A DNA stretch of 64,000 nt from Actinomadura meyerae (lineage in GTDB: Bacteria > Actinomycetota > Actinomycetes > Streptosporangiales > Streptosporangiaceae), in NCBI RefSeq assembly GCF_900188445.1, contig NZ_FZOR01000033.1, forward strand, positions 31,221 through 95,220, given 5' to 3'. Below are positions 25,032 to 33,545 of the stretch, piece after piece (position 1 is the stretch's first letter; each line of letters begins with the position of its first letter). The notes below the pieces were generated by a model. It worked only from the letters and a program-made list of their open reading frames with translations. It made no database searches and was not told the DNA's origin. Position numbers and translations under genes: made by a program.

Positions 25032-27542
25032 GTGAGCCTTATCGATGAGCTTCCCTCCGGAAACGACACAGACGCAGACTCGCTCTTCGAGGCGTTCGAG
25101 CGGTGGGTGTCGGGGCGCGGGATCACCTTGTACCCGGCGCAGGAGGAGGCGCTCATCGAGGTGGTGTCCGGCGCGAACGTGATCCTGTCGACCCCGACCG
25201 GGTCGGGCAAGAGCCTGGTCGCGGCGGGGGCGCTGTTCGCGGCGCTGGGCCGGGAGCAGGTCGGCTTCTACACCGCGCCGATCAAGGCGCTGGTCTCGGA
25301 GAAGTTCTTCGACCTGTGCGAGATGTTCGGGCGCGAGAACGTCGGGATGATGACCGGCGACGCCAGCGTGAACGCGGACGCGCCGATCATCTGCTGCACG
25401 GCGGAGGTGCTGGCGAACATCGCGCTGCGGGACGGCGCCGACGCCGACATCGGCGTGGTGGTGATGGACGAGTTCCACTTCTACGCCGAGCCCGAGCGGG
25501 GCTGGGCGTGGCAGATCCCGCTGCTGGAGCTTCCGCAGGCGCAGTTCCTGCTGATGTCGGCGACGCTGGGCGACGTCGCGTTCTTCCAGAAGGACCTCAC
25601 CCGGCGGACGGGCCGGCCGACGGCGCTGGTGACCTCGGCGGAGCGGCCCGTCCCGCTGATCTACGACTACCGGGTGACGCCGCTGCACGAGACGATCGAG
25701 GAGCTGCTGGCCGAGCAGAAGGCGCCGATCTACCTGGTGCACTTCACGCAGGCGGCGGCGATCGAGCGGGCGCAGGCGCTGATGAGCATCAACGTGTGCA
25801 CCAAGGCGGAGAAGGCCCGCATCGCGGAGCTGATCGGCAACTTCCGGTTCACCACGAAGTTCGGGCGGAACCTGTCGCGGTTCGTCCGGCACGGCATCGG
25901 GGTCCACCACGCCGGGATGCTGCCCAAGTACCGGCGGCTGGTGGAGAGGCTCGCGCAGGCCGGGCTGCTGAAGGTCATCTGCGGCACCGACACCCTCGGC
26001 GTCGGGGTGAACGTCCCGATCCGGACGGTGGTGTTCACCGCGCTGAGCAAGTACGACGGGCACCGGGTGCGGCGGCTGCGGGCGCGGGAGTTCCACCAGA
26101 TCGCCGGGCGGGCGGGGCGCGCCGGGTTCGACACGGTCGGGTTCGTGGTGGCGCAGGCCCCCGAGCACGTCGTCGAGAACGAGAAGGCCCTCGCCAAGGC
26201 GGGCGACGACCCGAAGAAGCGGCGCAAGGTGCAGCGCAAGAAGCCGCCCGAGGGGTTCGTCGGCTGGGACGAGGAGGTCTTCGCGAAGCTGCAGGAGGCC
26301 GAGCCGGAGATGCTCCGGTCCCGGTTCCAGGTCAGCCACGCGATGCTGCTGTCGGTGATCGCGCGGCCGGGCAACGCGTTCCAGGCGATGAAGCGGCTGC
26401 TGACCGACAACCACGAGGAGCCGGCGGCGCGCCGCCGGCACATCTCGCGGGCCATCGCGATCTACCGGTCGCTGCTCGCGGGCGGGATCGTGGAGGTGCT
26501 GGACGAGCCCGACGAGCTCGGCCGGTACGCGCGCATCACCGTCGACCTCCAGGAGGACTTCGCGCTCAACCAGGCGCTGTCGACGTTCGCGCTGGCGGCG
26601 TTCGAGGTGCTCGACCCGGCGTCGCCGTCGTACGCGCTGGACGTCCTGTCGGTGATCGAGGCGACCTTGGACGACCCGCGGCAGATCCTCGCCGCGCAGG
26701 TCAACAGGGCGCGGGGCGAGGCCGTCCAGGAGATGAAGGCCGAGGGCATCGAGTACGAGGAGCGGATGGAGCTGCTCCAGGAGGTCGACCACCCGAAGCC
26801 GCTGGAGGACGAGCTCGCCGCCGCCTACGAGATCTACCGGGCCGGGCACCCGTGGGTCGGCGACCACCCGCTGCGGCCGAAGTCGATCGTCCGCGACATG
26901 TACGAGCGCGCGATGACGTTCACGGAGTACATCGGGTACTACGAGCTGGCGCGGGCCGAGGGCCTGGTGCTGCGGTACCTGTCGGGGGCGTACAAGGCGC
27001 TCCAGCAGACCGTCCCCGAGTCCATCAAGAGCGACGACCTGATCGACCTGATCGAGTGGCTCGGCGAGCTGGTCCGGCAGGTCGACTCCAGCCTGCTGGA
27101 CGAGTGGGAGCAGCTCGCGAACCCCGCCGACGAGGGCGACCTGGAGCAGCCGATCGAGGAGCGCGTGACGAAGGTGACCGCGAACGCGCGCGCGTTCCGG
27201 GTGCTGGTCCGCAACGCGCTGTTCCGGCGGGTGGAGTTGGCGGCGCTGGAGCGCTACGGCGAGCTGGGCGAGCTCGATCCCGACTTCGGCGCGGACGCGT
27301 GGGCGGACGCCATGGACGGCTACTTCGCCGAGCACGACGAGCTGCTCACCGGCGCCGATGCCCGCGGGCCGAAGCTGCTGCGGATCGAGGAGGTGCCGGA
27401 GGACGGGCTGTGGCGCGTCCGGCAGGTGTTCGACGACCCGGAGGGGCATCACGACTGGGGGATCAGCGCCGAGGTGGACCTCGCGGGCTCCGACCAGGAG
27501 GGCGAGGCCGTGATCAGGGTGACCGGCGTCGACCGGATGTAG
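25032..27542 (+). CDS. Ski2-like DExH helicase with C-terminal DUF3516-type region
   Basis: 836 residues. Superfamily 2 motifs: Walker A STPTGSGKS, motif II MDEFHFY (DExH), motif III MSATLGD, and motif VI HQIAGRAGRAGF. The second half (about residues 400-836) is an actinobacterial extension of the type called DUF3516. Probably an RNA helicase with a role in RNA turnover; this is family inference. GTG 25032 with GGAGGG upstream. Its final codons and TAG are the first copy of an 11-base tandem repeat. Confidence 0.87.
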   Translation: MSLIDELPSGNDTDADSLFEAFERWVSGRGITLYPAQEEALIEVVSGANVILSTPTGSGKSLVAAGALFAALGREQVGFYTAPIKALVSEKFFDLCEMFGRENVGMMTGDASVNADAPIICCTAEVLANIALRDGADADIGVVVMDEFHFYAEPERGWAWQIPLLELPQAQFLLMSATLGDVAFFQKDLTRRTGRPTALVTSAERPVPLIYDYRVTPLHETIEELLAEQKAPIYLVHFTQAAAIERAQALMSINVCTKAEKARIAELIGNFRFTTKFGRNLSRFVRHGIGVHHAGMLPKYRRLVERLAQAGLLKVICGTDTLGVGVNVPIRTVVFTALSKYDGHRVRRLRAREFHQIAGRAGRAGFDTVGFVVAQAPEHVVENEKALAKAGDDPKKRRKVQRKKPPEGFVGWDEEVFAKLQEAEPEMLRSRFQVSHAMLLSVIARPGNAFQAMKRLLTDNHEEPAARRRHISRAIAIYRSLLAGGIVEVLDEPDELGRYARITVDLQEDFALNQALSTFALAAFEVLDPASPSYALDVLSVIEATLDDPRQILAAQVNRARGEAVQEMKAEGIEYEERMELLQEVDHPKPLEDELAAAYEIYRAGHPWVGDHPLRPKSIVRDMYERAMTFTEYIGYYELARAEGLVLRYLSGAYKALQQTVPESIKSDDLIDLIEWLGELVRQVDSSLLDEWEQLANPADEGDLEQPIEERVTKVTANARAFRVLVRNALFRRVELAALERYGELGELDPDFGADAWADAMDGYFAEHDELLTGADARGPKLLRIEEVPEDGLWRVRQVFDDPEGHHDWGISAEVDLAGSDQEGEAVIRVTGVDRM

Positions 27543-27576
27543 GCCGGATGCAGGCCGGATGCAGGCCGGATGTAGG
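27533..27576. repeat. Four 11-base tandem copies spanning the stop codon
   Basis: CCGGATGTAGG / CCGGATGCAGG / CCGGATGCAGG / CCGGATGTAGG at 27533, 27544, 27555 and 27566. The first copy contains the last codons and TAG stop of the helicase; the last runs into the GGGAGG ribosome site of the next gene. Confidence 0.9.
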
Positions 27577-27586
27577 GAGGCAGCGG

Positions 27587-28387
27587 ATGGTGCTGGTGGC
27601 GGTGGCGCAGTTGGCGCCCGGCGTCAACAAGGACGAGAACCTCGCGGCGATCGGCGGGCTCGCCGCCGAGGCGGCCGGGCTCGGCGCGAAGGTGGTGGTG
27701 TTCCCCGAGTTCGCGATGTTCACCGCGCCGAAGCTGGACGAGCGGTTCGCCGACTCGGCCGAGCCGCTGGACGGCCCGTTCACGACCGGGCTCGGCGAGC
27801 TCGCCCGGCGGCACGGCGTGCACCTCGTCGCGGGCGTGAACGAGCGGCTGGACGAACCGGGCCGCATCTCCAACACGCTCGTCGCCCTCGGCCCCGGCGG
27901 CGACATCGTGGCCGAGTACCGCAAGCTGCACCTGTACGACGCGTTCGGGTACCGGGAGTCGAAGCTGGTCCGGCCGGGCGCCATCGGCGAGCCGGAGACG
28001 TTCGAGGTGGACGGCGCCACGTTCGGCATGCAGACCTGCTACGACGTCCGGTTCCCGGAGGTGACGCGGCGGATCGTGGACGCGGGCGCCGACGTCCTGG
28101 TGCTGCCCGCCGCCTGGGTGCCGGGGCCGCTGAAGGAGGACCACTGGCGGACGCTGGTCCGGGCCCGCGCGATCGAGAACACCGTCTACGTCGCCGCGGC
28201 CGGCCAGTGCGCCCCGATGGGCGCCGGCAACAGCATGGTCGTCGATCCGATGGGCGTGGTCGCGGCCGGGCTGGGGGAGGACACGGGCGTCGTGGCCGCC
28301 GAGGTCTCGGCGGAGCGGATCGCCGCCGTCCGGGCCAAGAACCCGGCGCTCGCCCTGCGCCGCTTCACGGTCGTCGAGGCCGGGTGA
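27587..28387 (+). CDS. Carbon-nitrogen hydrolase (nitrilase superfamily)
   Basis: 266 residues. The catalytic triad is visible: Glu in VVFPEFAMF, Lys in YRKLHLYDAF, and Cys in MQTCYDVRFPE. Members hydrolyse amides; the YDVRFPE context is typical of the Nit1/Nit2 branch that deaminates deaminated glutathione or omega-amides. ATG 27587 follows GGGAGG with 8-base spacing. Confidence 0.88.
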   Translation: MVLVAVAQLAPGVNKDENLAAIGGLAAEAAGLGAKVVVFPEFAMFTAPKLDERFADSAEPLDGPFTTGLGELARRHGVHLVAGVNERLDEPGRISNTLVALGPGGDIVAEYRKLHLYDAFGYRESKLVRPGAIGEPETFEVDGATFGMQTCYDVRFPEVTRRIVDAGADVLVLPAAWVPGPLKEDHWRTLVRARAIENTVYVAAAGQCAPMGAGNSMVVDPMGVVAAGLGEDTGVVAAEVSAERIAAVRAKNPALALRRFTVVEAG

Positions 28388-28466
28388 GCGGGCCGGTCTG
28401 TATCAACCCGGCAACGGCGCGGCGATTCTCCGTGTCCGGGCGGCCGCGCAGCGTGACCATCGTGGG

Positions 28467-29093
28467 GTGCGCCTCTCCTCCAGTCTCCCGCCCGCCGGGT
28501 TCACCCGGGGCGAGCCGAGCCCGCCCGTGCGGCGCCGGGTCCTCCAGACGCCGTGGCTGCCCGTCGCGGCCGCCGCGCTCGCCATCGGCGCGGGCTTCTT
28601 CGCCATCGGCTCCGGAGCGGACCCGGTGTCCCCGGCGGGCACGGTCGTGCCGGACGCCGCCACGCCGCCGCCCGCGAGCCCGCCGTCCGCGACTGTGCCG
28701 TCCCCGAGCCCGCCGTCCCTGAGCCCGCCGGCGGTGCCTCCGCCGGTGCCGAGCCCCGGGCGGCCGGGCAAGGCGGCTCCCGCCCGGGAAGGCGAGCAGA
28801 AGCCCGCCGGGAAACGACGGCAGGCCCCCGGCCGGGAGGGGCGGCCGCCGCGCGTCCGCGAGCGGCCCATGCCGGGGCGGGCGCACCCCCGTTCCGCCGC
28901 ACCGCGCCCGGCGCCGCGCGGGGTGCGTCCCCGCCCGCCCGTGCGGCATCCGGGGCACAAGGCGCGCCCGCCGCGGACCGTGCGCCCGGCCACGCCGTCC
29001 TGGATCGCCGCCGAGTGCCGCCGCCGCTTCCCCGACGACCCGGGCCGCAGGGACGCCTGCGCCGCCGTCCTGGCCCGCACCCTCGGCGGCTGA
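28467..29093 (+). CDS. Membrane-anchored proline-rich protein
   Basis: 208 residues. A single helix at about 28-48 (WLPVAAAALAIGAGFFAI) anchors the N-terminus. Residues 55-170 are Pro/Ser then Pro/Arg/Lys repeats, strongly basic and probably extended across the cell wall. The last 30 residues form a small conserved-looking module with two cysteines (WIAAECRRRFPDDPGRRDACAAVL). No catalytic motif. GTG start. Likely an envelope protein of unknown function. Confidence 0.6.
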   Translation: MRLSSSLPPAGFTRGEPSPPVRRRVLQTPWLPVAAAALAIGAGFFAIGSGADPVSPAGTVVPDAATPPPASPPSATVPSPSPPSLSPPAVPPPVPSPGRPGKAAPAREGEQKPAGKRRQAPGREGRPPRVRERPMPGRAHPRSAAPRPAPRGVRPRPPVRHPGHKARPPRTVRPATPSWIAAECRRRFPDDPGRRDACAAVLARTLGG

Positions 29094-29651
29094 TCAGGCG
29101 GCCTCGCTGGTGAGCAGCCGCTCGATGTCGGCGCGCAGGGCCGGGACGTCCACGCCCGCCTCCGCCGCGAGCCGCGCCGACAGGAAGTCGTCGTCGTGCA
29201 GGATGCCCAGCAGGATGTGCCCGGAGGCGATCCGCTTCTGCTTGAGCCGGATCGCGTGCCGCAGGCTCAGCTCCAGGGCCTTCTTGGCCTTCGGGGTGAA
29301 GGGGATGTGCCCCCCGCGGTACCGGTGGAGCTTCCCGGCGGGCACGTCGAGGGCGCCCTCGCCGAAGCTCTGCTCCGTGGCGTCCCGGACGGCGTCGAGG
29401 TCGATCCCGATGCTCCGCAGGGCCTCGGAGTCGAGGACGTCGCCGCCGGTGCGGTTGACGCGGGCGATCCTGGCCCGCAGGTCGTCGGCCGTCAGCCCGT
29501 GCGCGCGCAGCGTCCGGGCCGCGGCGTCGTCGCCCGCCACCATCGACAGCAGGACGTGCTCGGTCCCGATGTGGCGGTCGCGCAGCTCCCGCGCCGCCGC
29601 CTGCGCGCCGGTCACGGCCTCGCGGGCCGAGGCGGTGAAACGCTCGAACAT
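29094..29651 (-). CDS. Clp N-terminal-domain protein without ATPase
   Basis: 185 residues made of the double Clp repeat found at the N-terminus of ClpA/ClpC: FERFTASAREAVTGAQAAARE, then IGTEHVLLSMV, and the second repeat KKALELSLRHAIRLKQK with SGHILLGILHD. No AAA+ domain follows. Stand-alone Clp-N proteins may act as adaptors or substrate binders for ClpC. It is 3 bases downstream of the HTH gene and shares its promoter. Confidence 0.88.
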   Translation of the reverse strand: MFERFTASAREAVTGAQAAARELRDRHIGTEHVLLSMVAGDDAAARTLRAHGLTADDLRARIARVNRTGGDVLDSEALRSIGIDLDAVRDATEQSFGEGALDVPAGKLHRYRGGHIPFTPKAKKALELSLRHAIRLKQKRIASGHILLGILHDDDFLSARLAAEAGVDVPALRADIERLLTSEAA

Positions 29652-29654
29652 CCG

Positions 29655-29951
29655 TCACTGCTCCTTCTGTGTCGTGTCGGCCGGGGACGCCCCGCCGATC
29701 CCGGTGGACCGCCCGCCCGGCTTCGCCGGGAAGGGGAGGCGGCGCCCGCCGCCGTGCTTCTTGTGGACGGCCTGCCTGCTCACGCCGAGGCAGACCGCGA
29801 TGTCCTGCCATGACCAGCCCTGGTCGCGGGCGCTGGCGACCTGCAGCGCCTCCAGCCGCTCGGCCAGCTCGCGCAGCGCCCGCACGGCCCGCAGGCCGAC
29901 CGCCGGGTCCCGGCTGCTCGCCTCCTGGGCGAGCGTCACTCCATCGCTCAT
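29655..29951 (-). CDS. HTH regulator paired with the Clp-N protein
   Basis: 98 residues. A helix-turn-helix lies at about 50-72 (WSWQDIAVCLGVSRQAVHKK), preceded by a helical region and followed by a basic disordered tail. ATG 29951 is chosen because -35 TTGACA and -10 TACATT place the transcript start at this codon (leaderless). Alternate upstream starts would cover the promoter. It probably represses its own operon through the TTGACA heptamers. Confidence 0.8.
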   Translation of the reverse strand: MSDGVTLAQEASSRDPAVGLRAVRALRELAERLEALQVASARDQGWSWQDIAVCLGVSRQAVHKKHGGGRRLPFPAKPGGRSTGIGGASPADTTQKEQ

Positions 29952-29957
29952 GGCGTC

Positions 29958-29998
29958 AATGTAGGTTGACAGCCTGGCCATGTCAACTGACGTTGACA
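29958..29998 (-). promoter_or_regulatory. Leaderless promoter with triple heptamer operator
   Basis: On the minus strand TTGACA (29986-29981), a 17-base spacer and TACATT (29963-29958) put the start 7 bases on, at the ATG. GTTGACA heptamers stand at 29965-29971 and 29992-29998, with the inverted TGTCAAC at 29981-29987; the last two form a perfect 7-4-7 palindrome over the -35 box. Confidence 0.75.
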
Positions 29999-30009
29999 TT
30001 TCGGGTGGT

Positions 30010-31029
30010 TCAGCGGACGGTCAGCAGCGTGGTGAGCAGGTCGTCCAGGCTGACCAGGCCGGCGATCCCGCCGTCCTGGGCGACGGCGACGCCGAGGTGG
30101 CTGTGGTGGGCCTTCAGGATCGCGACCGCCTCGCCGACCGGCGTCCCGACCGGCATCGCCGGGACCGGGTGCGCCAGCCCCGCGGCCGGTGTCGCGGCCC
30201 CCCGCGCGCGGGCCAGGTAGGCGTCCCGGACGTGCACCATGCGGGCGGCGCCCGGACGGCCGGGGCCGCGCAGCATGAGGCGCGTGTGGCCGCTGCGGGC
30301 GGCGGCGTCCACGACCTCCTGCGGGGACGCCTCCGGCGGCACCGACACGATGTCGGAGACCGGCACGACGAGCCCCGCCAGCGGGGCGCGCGGCGCGTCC
30401 AGCGCGGTGGTCAGCAGGGTCAGCTCGCCCTCGTCGATCAGTCCGAGCCGCCGCGACTCCTGCGCGATGCTGCGCAGCTGCTCCGGCGTCCGCGACACCT
30501 CCCGCGACTCGGCGGGCCGGACGCCCACCGCGCGCAGCAGCAGGTTCGTCGCGCCGTTCAGCGCCGCCAGCACCGGGCGCGCGACGGTCGTGAACGCGCG
30601 GAACGGCATGCCCAGCACGGTCGCGGACCGCTCCGGGTCGGTGATCGCCCACGACTTCGGCGCCATCTCCCCGACGACCATGTGCAGGAACGTCACCAGC
30701 GCCAGGGCCAGCACGAACGCGACGGCGTGCGCGGCGCCCTCCGGCAGCCCGGCGGAGTGGAACAGCGGGGTGAGCGCCCCCGCGAACACCGGCTCGGACA
30801 CCAGGCCGAGGCCGAGCGAGCTCATCGTGATGCCGAGCTGCGCGCCCGCGAGCGTCAGCGACAGCTCGTCGATCCCGGCGACCGCGGCGGCCGCCGCCCG
30901 GCCGCCGCGCGCGGCGGCCCGCTCCAGCCGCGGCCGGCGCGCCGCCACCAGGGAGAACTCGGTGGCGACGAAGAAGCCGTTGGCGGCCAGCAGCGCCAGC
31001 GTGACGGCGGCGCCCAGGGCGAGGCTCAC
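30010..31029 (-). CDS. CNNM/CBS-domain membrane transporter, second of pair
   Basis: 339 residues. An N-terminal DUF21/CNNM domain with about three helices (first LGAAVTLALLAANGFFVATEF; conserved VVGEMAPKSWA) is followed by two CBS domains (about 205-335; GHTRLMLRG and GVAVAQDGGIAGLVSLDDLL). It lacks the CorC_HlyC C-terminal domain present in its partner. Family members export or regulate Mg2+ or Co2+; 'hemolysin' is a historical label. GTG start overlaps the upstream gene's stop (GTGA), so both are one operon. Confidence 0.85.
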   Translation of the reverse strand: MSLALGAAVTLALLAANGFFVATEFSLVAARRPRLERAAARGGRAAAAAVAGIDELSLTLAGAQLGITMSSLGLGLVSEPVFAGALTPLFHSAGLPEGAAHAVAFVLALALVTFLHMVVGEMAPKSWAITDPERSATVLGMPFRAFTTVARPVLAALNGATNLLLRAVGVRPAESREVSRTPEQLRSIAQESRRLGLIDEGELTLLTTALDAPRAPLAGLVVPVSDIVSVPPEASPQEVVDAAARSGHTRLMLRGPGRPGAARMVHVRDAYLARARGAATPAAGLAHPVPAMPVGTPVGEAVAILKAHHSHLGVAVAQDGGIAGLVSLDDLLTTLLTVR

Positions 31030-32360
31030 CGGTCCTCCCCGGGGGGCTCGACGGTCCGGACGCGGATCAGCTCGGGCACGTGCCGGTGGACCGTCAGCAC
31101 CTCGACGACCGCGGTGCGGGGCGGCTCGTCCAGCCGGGTCGGTTCGAGGTCGACCCGCACGACGTCGCCGGGCCGCGCGACCCGGCCGAGCCGCTTCAGC
31201 AGCAGTCCCGCCACGGTCTCGTAGTCGCCCTCCGGCAGCGCGATGCCGGTCTCGTGGGCGACCTCGTCCATCCGCAGCCCGGCGTCGGTCGTCCACCACT
31301 CGCCGGTCCGGATCGCGAGCTCCTCGCCCGGCTCGTTCTCGTCGGCGATCTCCCCGACCAGCTCCTCGGCGACGTCCTCCCAGGTGACGATGCCGGCGAA
31401 GCCCCCGTACTCGTCCACCACGCAGGCCATCGGCTCGGCCGCGCTCTGCAGCCGCAGCACGACCTCCGGCAGCGGCAGCGAGGACGGCAGCAGCACCGGC
31501 GGCCGCGCGATGTCCGCGACCCGGACGTCCGCGGCCTCCCGCGGCCCGAGCGCGATCAGCTCCGGCAGCCCGACGACGCCCACGACGTCGTCGACGCCCT
31601 CGCCGATGACGGGGTAGCGGGTGTGCCCGCTCGCGGAGACGATGTCGCTCAGCTCGGCGGCGTGCGCGGACGCCGGCACGGTCACCACGTCCACCCGCGG
31701 CACCATGACCTCCTCGGCGTCCCGCTCGGAGAAGACCAGGGCCCGCTCCAGCAGGTCGACCTGCCCCTCCGGGAGCTGCTCCCCGGACTCGCCGATGATG
31801 TGCCCGAGCTCCTCCAGCGTCGCGCCGTGGTGCAGCTCCTCCACCGGCTCGATGCCGACCGCGCGCACCAGCCGGTTCGCGGACGCGTCGAACAGCCTGA
31901 TCACCGGGCCCGCCGCCGCCAGGTACATGAGGGTGGAGCCGGCGAGCGCGCGGGCCAGCGGCTCCGCCCGCGCCAGCGCGAAGTTCTTGGGGAACAGCTC
32001 GCCGAGCACCATCTGGACCACGGTGGCGAGGGCGAAGCCGACCCCCACGGCGGCGGCGCCGACGGCCGCGCCCGGCACCCCGGCCGCGCGCAGCACCGGT
32101 GCGAGCAGGTCGGCCAGGGCGGGCTTGGCGATGAACCCGACGACCAGCGCGGTCACCGTGATGCCGAGCTGCGCCCCGGAGAGCATGAACGACAGCCGCC
32201 CCATCACCCGCAGCGCCCGCGCCGACGCCCGGTCGCCCTCGGCCGCGCGCTGGGCGAGGACGGGCCGGTCGGCGGTGACGAACGCGAACTCCTGCGCGAC
32301 GAAGTAGCCGGTCGCGGCCGTCAGCAGGAGCACGGCCAGCAGCCCGAGCGCGCCGTTCAC
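31026..32360 (-). CDS. CNNM/CBS/CorC-domain membrane transporter, first of pair
   Basis: 444 residues. DUF21/CNNM membrane domain (GYFVAQEFAFVTADRP, MVLGELFPKNFALARAEP), two CBS domains (about 205-330; GHTRYPVIGEG, ACVVDEYGGFAGIVTWEDV) and a C-terminal CorC_HlyC domain (about 345-440). Likely a magnesium or cobalt efflux or homeostasis protein. GTG start; a 180-base gap to the divergent metallo-beta-lactamase gene holds the promoters. Confidence 0.88.
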   Translation of the reverse strand: MNGALGLLAVLLLTAATGYFVAQEFAFVTADRPVLAQRAAEGDRASARALRVMGRLSFMLSGAQLGITVTALVVGFIAKPALADLLAPVLRAAGVPGAAVGAAAVGVGFALATVVQMVLGELFPKNFALARAEPLARALAGSTLMYLAAAGPVIRLFDASANRLVRAVGIEPVEELHHGATLEELGHIIGESGEQLPEGQVDLLERALVFSERDAEEVMVPRVDVVTVPASAHAAELSDIVSASGHTRYPVIGEGVDDVVGVVGLPELIALGPREAADVRVADIARPPVLLPSSLPLPEVVLRLQSAAEPMACVVDEYGGFAGIVTWEDVAEELVGEIADENEPGEELAIRTGEWWTTDAGLRMDEVAHETGIALPEGDYETVAGLLLKRLGRVARPGDVVRVDLEPTRLDEPPRTAVVEVLTVHRHVPELIRVRTVEPPGEDR

Positions 32361-32542
32361 CCGGCCCCTCCCTCCACCGGGCCGCCGTCCGGCGCCCGTC
32401 GTCCAGGATCTTCCCTACCCCGGCGGGCCCCCGTCTCTCCCGATCCCCGACGGTTATCGACCGCTCTGCGTGGAATGAACCCCTGCACGGGCGGAACCGG
32501 CCCGCGGGGCGCGAGCCGCGGCCACGAGTGCGAGGGGGGCCG

Positions 32543-33502
32543 ATGCCCAGACCGTTCGCGTCGTCCGCAGACCTGGGCGACAAGACCCCGACGCTGGAGA
32601 TCCTGGCCGACGGGGTGTACGCGCTGACCGCCGAGGGCGACCCGAACGTCGGCGCCGTCGAGGGCGAGGACTTCCTGGTCTGCTTCGAGGCGCTCGCCAC
32701 GCCCGCCGCCGCCCGCGACTGGCTCGCCGTGCTGCGCGAGCACACCGACAAGCCCGTCCGCTACCTGGTGCTGTCGCACTACCACGCCGTCCGGACGCTC
32801 GGCGCGAGCGCGTTCGGCGCCCCGGTGGTCGTCGCGCACGACCTGACCCGCGCGCTGATCGCCGAGCGCGGCAAGCAGGACTGGGCCTCCGAGCTCGCCC
32901 GGATGCCCCGGCTGTTCAAGGACCCGGACGGCATCCCCGGGCTCACCTGGCCGTCGGTGACCTTCACCGGCACCCTGACCATCGACCTCGGCGGCGACCG
33001 CGGCGACCTCGACCTGGCCTACTGCGGGCGCGGGCACACCGAGGGCGACATCGTCGCGTGGCTGCCCCGGCACCGGATCCTGTTCGCCGGCGACCTCGTC
33101 GAGACGCAGGCGGCGCTCTACACCGGCGACGCCTTCCACCGCGAGTGGGCGGCCGGCACCCTCGACCACGTCGACTCCTTCGGCGCCGAGACGCTCGTCG
33201 GCGGGCGCGGCGCCGTCGCGCACGGCCGGGACGCCGCCCGCGCGGCGGTCGCGCAGACCCGCGACTTCCTCACCGTGATGCTCGCGGAGGCGGGCCGCGT
33301 CCGCCGGGACGGCGGCACCCGCAAGGACGCGTTCGAGGCGGTCCGCGCCGCCCTGGCGCCCGCCTACGGCCACTGGCCGATCTTCGAGCACTGCCTGCCC
33401 TTCGACGTGGCCCGGCTCTGGGACGAGCTGGACGGCGTCGAGCGCCCGCGGATCTGGACGGCGGAGCGCGACCGGGAGGTCTGGGCGGAGCTGCAGGACT
33501 AG
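32543..33502 (+). CDS. Metallo-beta-lactamase-fold hydrolase with altered metal motif
   Basis: 319 residues. MBL fold with the first metal motif LSHYHAVRTLG: the usual HxHxDH has become HxHxxR, so the Asp/His of the second metal site are missing. GRGHTEGDIVAWLP gives the second motif His, and LFAGDLVETQ the bridging Asp. It may bind one metal only. The similar quinoprotein-relay/SoxH-type MBL proteins are known; the substrate cannot be inferred. ATG 32543 has GAGGGG upstream. Confidence 0.78.
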   Translation: MPRPFASSADLGDKTPTLEILADGVYALTAEGDPNVGAVEGEDFLVCFEALATPAAARDWLAVLREHTDKPVRYLVLSHYHAVRTLGASAFGAPVVVAHDLTRALIAERGKQDWASELARMPRLFKDPDGIPGLTWPSVTFTGTLTIDLGGDRGDLDLAYCGRGHTEGDIVAWLPRHRILFAGDLVETQAALYTGDAFHREWAAGTLDHVDSFGAETLVGGRGAVAHGRDAARAAVAQTRDFLTVMLAEAGRVRRDGGTRKDAFEAVRAALAPAYGHWPIFEHCLPFDVARLWDELDGVERPRIWTAERDREVWAELQD

Positions 33503-33545
33503 CCGGGGCCGTCCGGCTCCCGGGACAGCAGGGAGGGATGTGACG

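Noticed and set aside
24306..27452. 1048-codon minus-strand frame opposite the helicase
   Set aside because: Codon-position GC pattern fits the helicase on the plus strand; the minus product is low-complexity.
30010..32360. Annotation of the CBS pair as hemolysins
   Set aside because: The DUF21/CNNM-CBS architecture points to divalent-cation transport; the hemolysin label is historical.
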